This document shows positions 6,102 through 9,043 of a stretch of 9,043 bases of DNA, one piece after another. Positions within the stretch are counted from its first letter, which is position 1, and every line of letters starts with the position of its first letter. A model generated the notes under the pieces. The model saw only the letters and a program-made list of their open reading frames with translations. It was not told the origin of the DNA and did no database searches. The position numbers were made by a program, and so were the translations under genes. This DNA is from Gemmatimonadota bacterium. GTDB lineage: Bacteria; Latescibacterota; UBA2968; UBA8231. The stretch is from assembly GCA_026706505.1 (NCBI GenBank), contig JAPOYQ010000709.1, forward strand, positions 1 to 9,043. The letters are read 5' to 3'.

Positions 6102-7007
6102 TCAACAACGCACCCCCTGCGAGCAAGAACTCGGCACCACCACCCGCAGGGCCGCCGGGCTAACTTCCAGCACGAGCGGCGTCTGGTCTAGATAGTCGCC
6201 GTCTGCATACACGCGGTGCGGCGCGTCGGTATGCAGCGCGAGGCGGGCCGTGCGCTCGATGCGCACGGCTGGATGGCGGACGTGTCCTTGCCAAAAGAGC
6301 CGGAGCATCAGCGACAGGATCGCCCGCCGTGGCACCGCATCGACGACGACCACGTCGAAGAGGCCATCGCCGAGGTTGGCATCTGGGGCAACGCGCAAAT
6401 CGCCTCCATAGTTCCGCGCATTGGCGGTAGATACCTGTAGCACCTCTTGCTCTATCTCCCCGAAGTCGCCGCAGAGGCGAACTCGGGCCGGCTGGTAGCG
6501 GACAAGGTGTCGCAACGCTTCCAAGATATAGCGAAGCCGCCCGGATAGAGGTCCTTGGGCGCTTTCCATGCGGCGGTTGACTTCGGCGTCAAAACCAAAG
6601 GCAGCGATCGTGGCGAAGAAGCGGTCGCCAGCCCGGCCCAAGTCTATGGCGCGCACCTCGCCGCAAAGCAGGTTGTCGATAGCCGCTTCCGCTCGGAGCG
6701 GCACATCGAGGGCGCGGGCCAAGTCGTTGCACGTGCCGCAGGGCAGCAGCCCCAAGGCCGTGTGCGAACCCGCGAGGGGCGCGAGCGTCTCGCCAATGGT
6801 GCCGTCGCCGCCGCAGACCACGAGCCGTTCAGCGCCCTCGGCCACGGCCTGCTGCGCCAGCTCGGCTCCGTGACCCTGAGCCCGCGTGTAGCGCAATTCG
6901 ACCGCTTGCCCGGCGGCTTGCAGCGCCAAGGCGGCTTGCTCAGCGACGCTGCGGGCGCGGGCGTTGCCCGCCGTTGGATTGGCTATCAAAACCCAGTGTT
7001 TGGCCAT
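6102..7007 (-). CDS. Diacylglycerol kinase family lipid kinase (DgkB/YegS type)
   Basis: A 301-residue soluble lipid kinase of normal family length. Members phosphorylate diacylglycerol, sphingoid bases or related lipids using ATP at the inner face of the membrane. Visible motifs are: N-terminal IANPTAGNAR (8-17), VVCGGDGTIGE (63-73) with the GGDGT nucleotide loop, LLPCGTCNDLARAL (87-100), FATIAAFGFDAEV (131-143), NARNYGGDLRVAPDANLGDG (196-215), and YADGDYL (267-273). Two family positions are altered: the usual LGTxND is CGTCND, and the usual DGE near the C-terminus is DGD. The Asp proposed as catalytic base in that element is kept, so activity is plausible. It appears to be the first gene of the seven-gene operon, 50 bases ahead of the MCE gene, and may set the pool of lipid that the transporter handles. 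The exact substrate cannot be read from the sequence. Confidence 0.93.
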   Translation of the reverse strand: MAKHWVLIANPTAGNARARSVAEQAALALQAAGQAVELRYTRAQGHGAELAQQAVAEGAERLVVCGGDGTIGETLAPLAGSHTALGLLPCGTCNDLARALDVPLRAEAAIDNLLCGEVRAIDLGRAGDRFFATIAAFGFDAEVNRRMESAQGPLSGRLRYILEALRHLVRYQPARVRLCGDFGEIEQEVLQVSTANARNYGGDLRVAPDANLGDGLFDVVVVDAVPRRAILSLMLRLFWQGHVRHPAVRIERTARLALHTDAPHRVYADGDYLDQTPLVLEVSPAALRVVVPSSCSQGVRC

Positions 7008-7040
7008 AGCTTGGGCTGTCCCGTCAGCGACCCTGCGCGT

Positions 7041-7070
7041 AGATTAACTTTAGTAGAAAGATAATATCAA
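7041..7070 (-). promoter_or_regulatory. Possible promoter of the lipid kinase-MCE-folA operon
   Basis: On the minus strand TTGATA (7070-7065) is followed after 18 bases by TAATCT (7046-7041), ahead of the first operon gene at 7007. The -35 matches consensus at 5 of 6 positions; the -10 is weak. The region is clearly richer in A and T than the flanking genes and is the only sizeable gap upstream of the operon. It overlaps a possible -10 for the divergent gene on the other strand. Confidence 0.35.
7060..7065 (+). promoter_or_regulatory. Possible -10 element of the divergent small gene
   Basis: GATAAT matches TATAAT at 5 of 6 positions. Initiation about 7 bases later would fall at roughly 7072, only two bases before the ATG at 7074, so the transcript would be leaderless or nearly so. 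No clear -35 is seen at the right distance, so support is limited. Confidence 0.25.
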
Positions 7071-7073
7071 AAC

Positions 7074-7220
7074 ATGGCCAAGCGAAAACGAGACATCGAT
7101 TGGACTGACCAGCGCCGCGAACTGGAAAAACAGGTCGAGCATCCCTATATCACCAAGCAAGGGCTAGACCGAAACCGGCGCGGCGGCAAGGGCCGCGATC
7201 CCAAGCGTCCAAAGCAGTGA
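7074..7220 (+). CDS. Small very basic hypothetical protein (48 aa)
   Basis: The frame runs from an ATG to TGA and encodes 48 residues. It starts MAKRKRDIDWTDQRRELEKQ and ends in a Gly/Lys/Arg tail (RRGGKGRDPKRPKQ). About 17 Lys/Arg against about 8 Asp/Glu make it strongly basic, compatible with nucleic-acid binding, but no fold or family is recognised. Residues 10-22 could form a short amphipathic helix; the tail looks disordered. Upstream there is no good Shine-Dalgarno, only AGAAAG about 14 bases away, and a -10-like GATAAT so close that a leaderless transcript is possible. A GC hairpin follows the stop by 10 bases. Its placement alone in the gap between two divergent units, and codon use like its neighbours, favour a real gene. 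Chance is not excluded for so short a frame. Confidence 0.55.
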   Translation: MAKRKRDIDWTDQRRELEKQVEHPYITKQGLDRNRRGGKGRDPKRPKQ

Positions 7221-7226
7221 GCCTCC

Positions 7227-7255
7227 TTGTGGCAGGGCGTCCTGCCTTCTATATT
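7227..7255 (+). promoter_or_regulatory. Possible promoter of the acyl reductase gene
   Basis: TTGTGG (7227-7232) and TATATT (7250-7255) are 17 bases apart. The -10 matches consensus at 5 of 6 positions and the -35 at 3 of 6. Initiation near 7262 would give a leader of about 48 bases to the ATG at 7310. The same stretch holds the hairpin described as a possible terminator, so both readings compete. Confidence 0.3.
7231..7255 (+). terminator. Possible weak rho-independent terminator after the small gene
   Basis: A perfect six-base GC-rich stem (GGCAGG at 7231-7236, CCTGCC at 7241-7246) closes a four-base loop (GCGT) and is followed by TTCTATATT, which is T-rich but interrupted. It starts 10 bases after the small gene's stop. 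The stem is short and the T tract imperfect, so termination may be partial. Confidence 0.35.
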
Positions 7256-7309
7256 ACAGCGTTTTGCGCCCTGTCCTGACACGGGATGGGGCTTTCGTCC
7301 ATTTCCGCT

Positions 7310-9043
7310 ATGATCAGAGAATTTTATCAGGACCGCACCGTGTTGCTGACCGGCGGCACCGGGTTTTACGGGCAGGGACTGACGGCCAAGATCCTGCGCT
7401 ATTTGCCCGGTGTGCGGCGCTTGTATCTCGTGTTGCGGCCTGGGCGGAGCCCTGGCGGAGCCACGCTGCCGGTAGAGGAGCGGCTGGACGAACTCTTCAA
7501 ACTGGTCGTCTTCGACCGCTTTCGCCAAGAGGAGCCAGATGCCTTTGCTGCGGCGCGGCAGAAGGTGCGCGCGCTCGCCTGCGACATGCGGCAGCCGGGC
7601 CTCGGGCTAGACGAAGCCTCCCGCGACGAACTGCTCGCGGAAGTTGACCTCATCATCGGCAACGCGGCCAGCGTCACCTTTGACGAACCACTCGACTCGG
7701 CGATCCAATTCAACACCTTGGCACCCCAAGAGCTTTTGCGGCTGGCCCGCGAAGGCCGCAAAAATCCCGTCTTAGTACACGTATCAACCGCGTACGTCAA
7801 CGGTCGCCTCACCGGTGCCGTCCCCGAGCAAACGCTTCCGGTTGACCGCACGATTCAGCACCTAATCGACGGCAGCGCGCCGCCACAACCTTTTGTTCCT
7901 TTTGTTCCCGAAGAAGAAATCGCCGAAGCGCAAGCCCGCTGCCGTGCAATCCGCGACCAAGCGCAAAGCGACGAGCAACAGCGTGCATTCCGCCGCGAGA
8001 TTGTCGAGCAGAGCCACCGTCGCACGCTCTCGGACAGCCGCTTGCAAAAACTGATTGACGACCGCTGTCGCCGCTGGATTGAGCGAGAGCTAGTCGAAGA
8101 AGGGATGCGGCGAGCGCGGCAGCATGGCTGGAATGACGTGTACACTTTTACCAAAGCCATGGGCGAACAGTTGCTCGTCAGGAACCGCGGCCAAGTGCCG
8201 CTGGCCATCGTGCGGCCCAGCGTCACCGAAGGCGCGCTCGAAGACCCGCATCCAGGCTGGATCCACGGGCTCAAAGTAACCGACCCACTGATAGTGGCCT
8301 ACGGACGGGGAATCGTCCCGGACTTCCCGGCCGCCATGGGCGCGCCCATGGACTTGGTGCCCGTGGACATCGTTGTCAATACCGTGCTGGCCGCGGCCAC
8401 GCAGGCTACGAACTCCACAGTAGAGGTCTTCCACGCGGCAACTAGCGGAGAAAACCCACTGCCCAACACCCGGATGTTCAAGTACGTCAAGGGCTACTTT
8501 GAGGAACACCCCCTTCTCAATAAAGACGGCTCGCGGCCCGAGCTAGTGGATTGGACCTTCCCGACGGTGGCCCGCTTTCAGCGCGCCTTCAACTGGAAGT
8601 ACCTCTATCCTCTGGAGCTAAAGCAAAAACTCTACGAATACCTGCCCGAGCGCTGGGCACCGGCCCAGAAGAAGCGCCGCTTGGCCGCGCTCAAGACGCG
8701 CCTCAAGCGCGTCCAGTACTTCACTGACCTGTTCAGCCCGTACACGACCCTCGACTGCCGCTATGAAGCCAAGCGCATGTTGGCCCTCTACGAGTCGCTG
8801 CCCCCCGAAGAGCAGCGGATCTTCAACATGGACGTGCGGCGGATTGACTGGTATCAATACTATCAAAAGACTCACCTGCCCGGCCTCCGGCGTCACGAAC
8901 TGGGCGGGTCCGACGACGACCAAGAGCCGTTGAGCGCGGCACCGAGCGAAGTCGGGGGCGAAGAGCAGCGTTGGCGCATCGAGGAAAGCATCCGCACAAT
9001 CCCGGACCTGTTGCGCTGGGCCTGCGGCCGCTACGCCGCCAAG
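7310..9043 (+). CDS. Fatty acyl-CoA reductase family protein (FAR-like; C-terminus beyond right edge)
   Basis: The frame is open for 578 codons to the window edge. Residues 1-375 form an extended SDR (NAD_binding_4/'male sterility' type) reductase: nucleotide loop TGGTGFYGQGL (14-24), GNAASVTFDEPL (117-128), HVSTAYVNG (157-165), active-site Y278-x-x-x-K282 in VYTFTKAMGE, and AIVRPSVTEG (299-308) followed by PGWIHG. Residues 390-520 match the FAR_C layout seen in animal and plant fatty acyl reductases, ending IFNMDVRRIDWYQYY (504-518). Such enzymes reduce acyl-CoA or acyl-ACP to fatty alcohol with NADPH, for wax esters or ether lipids. A charged, helical insert of about 100 residues (176-274) separates STAY from YxxxK. 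The ATG at 7310 places the protein start as in the family (IREFYQDRTVLLTGGTG); an in-frame ATG at 7286 is possible. Neither has an RBS. Beyond 530 the chain is acidic, then helical; a further domain may follow. Confidence 0.9.
   Translation, partial: MIREFYQDRTVLLTGGTGFYGQGLTAKILRYLPGVRRLYLVLRPGRSPGGATLPVEERLDELFKLVVFDRFRQEEPDAFAAARQKVRALACDMRQPGLGLDEASRDELLAEVDLIIGNAASVTFDEPLDSAIQFNTLAPQELLRLAREGRKNPVLVHVSTAYVNGRLTGAVPEQTLPVDRTIQHLIDGSAPPQPFVPFVPEEEIAEAQARCRAIRDQAQSDEQQRAFRREIVEQSHRRTLSDSRLQKLIDDRCRRWIERELVEEGMRRARQHGWNDVYTFTKAMGEQLLVRNRGQVPLAIVRPSVTEGALEDPHPGWIHGLKVTDPLIVAYGRGIVPDFPAAMGAPMDLVPVDIVVNTVLAAATQATNSTVEVFHAATSGENPLPNTRMFKYVKGYFEEHPLLNKDGSRPELVDWTFPTVARFQRAFNWKYLYPLELKQKLYEYLPERWAPAQKKRRLAALKTRLKRVQYFTDLFSPYTTLDCRYEAKRMLALYESLPPEEQRIFNMDVRRIDWYQYYQKTHLPGLRRHELGGSDDDQEPLSAAPSEVGGEEQRWRIEESIRTIPDLLRWACGRYAAK

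Noticed and set aside
6555..7064. Plus-strand frame of 169 residues opposite the lipid kinase
   Set aside because: It is antisense to all kinase motifs, its composition is that of reverse-complement coding sequence, and it has no RBS.
7399..8509. Minus-strand frames opposite the acyl reductase (139-150 residues)
   Set aside because: The reductase frame carries the full motif set; these frames are Ser/Arg/Cys-rich shadows.
1..9043. CRISPR array, tRNA/rRNA, insertion sequence or attachment site
   Set aside because: No spaced direct repeats, cloverleaf-like segments, transposase motifs or terminal inverted repeats were found on reading both strands.

Overview
The window looks like a chromosomal segment of a Gram-negative (diderm) bacterium with a moderately high-GC genome. 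The evidence is an outer-membrane beta-barrel candidate with a signal peptide, a lipobox lipoprotein, and an MCE-type inter-membrane lipid transport system. I cannot assign a phylum. The STAS-MlaE permease fusion, the absence of MlaC next to it, and an animal/plant-like fatty acyl reductase resemble deltaproteobacteria-like or uncultured diderm lineages more than Enterobacteria, but that is inference. No phage, transposon, CRISPR, tRNA or rRNA signal was seen.

Minus strand, 7007 down to 517: seven genes in one direction, spaced or overlapped so tightly that a single operon is very likely. In order of transcription they are a diacylglycerol-kinase-family lipid kinase, a single-domain MCE (MlaD-like) protein, a PqiC/ABC_trans_aux-type lipoprotein starting at GTG inside the MCE gene, a 500-residue exported beta-rich protein predicted to be an outer-membrane barrel, a STAS-MlaE permease, an MlaF-type ATPase, and dihydrofolate reductase (folA). 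The last four are joined by 4-, 7- and 4-base overlaps. The permease, ATPase and MCE protein would form the inner-membrane pump. The lipoprotein would sit in the periplasm or outer membrane. The 500-residue protein is a candidate outer-membrane terminus with no family name that I recognise. This is the part of the window most likely to be new.

Minus strand, 421 to the left edge: a separate secreted protein of unknown function, truncated by the window, with a good ribosome binding site and a possible promoter in the 95-base gap after folA.

Plus strand, 7074 to the right edge: a 48-residue, very basic small ORF reading away from the operon, followed by a short GC hairpin and then a long reductase gene (578 codons visible, no stop). 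The reductase has the layout of fatty-acyl-CoA reductases: a Rossmann NAD(P) domain with YxxxK, then a FAR_C-like C-terminal domain. The 66-base AT-rich gap at 7008-7073 separates the two divergent units and probably carries promoters for both. Lipid kinase, lipid transport and acyl reduction side by side suggest a locus for envelope lipid handling; folA is the odd member.
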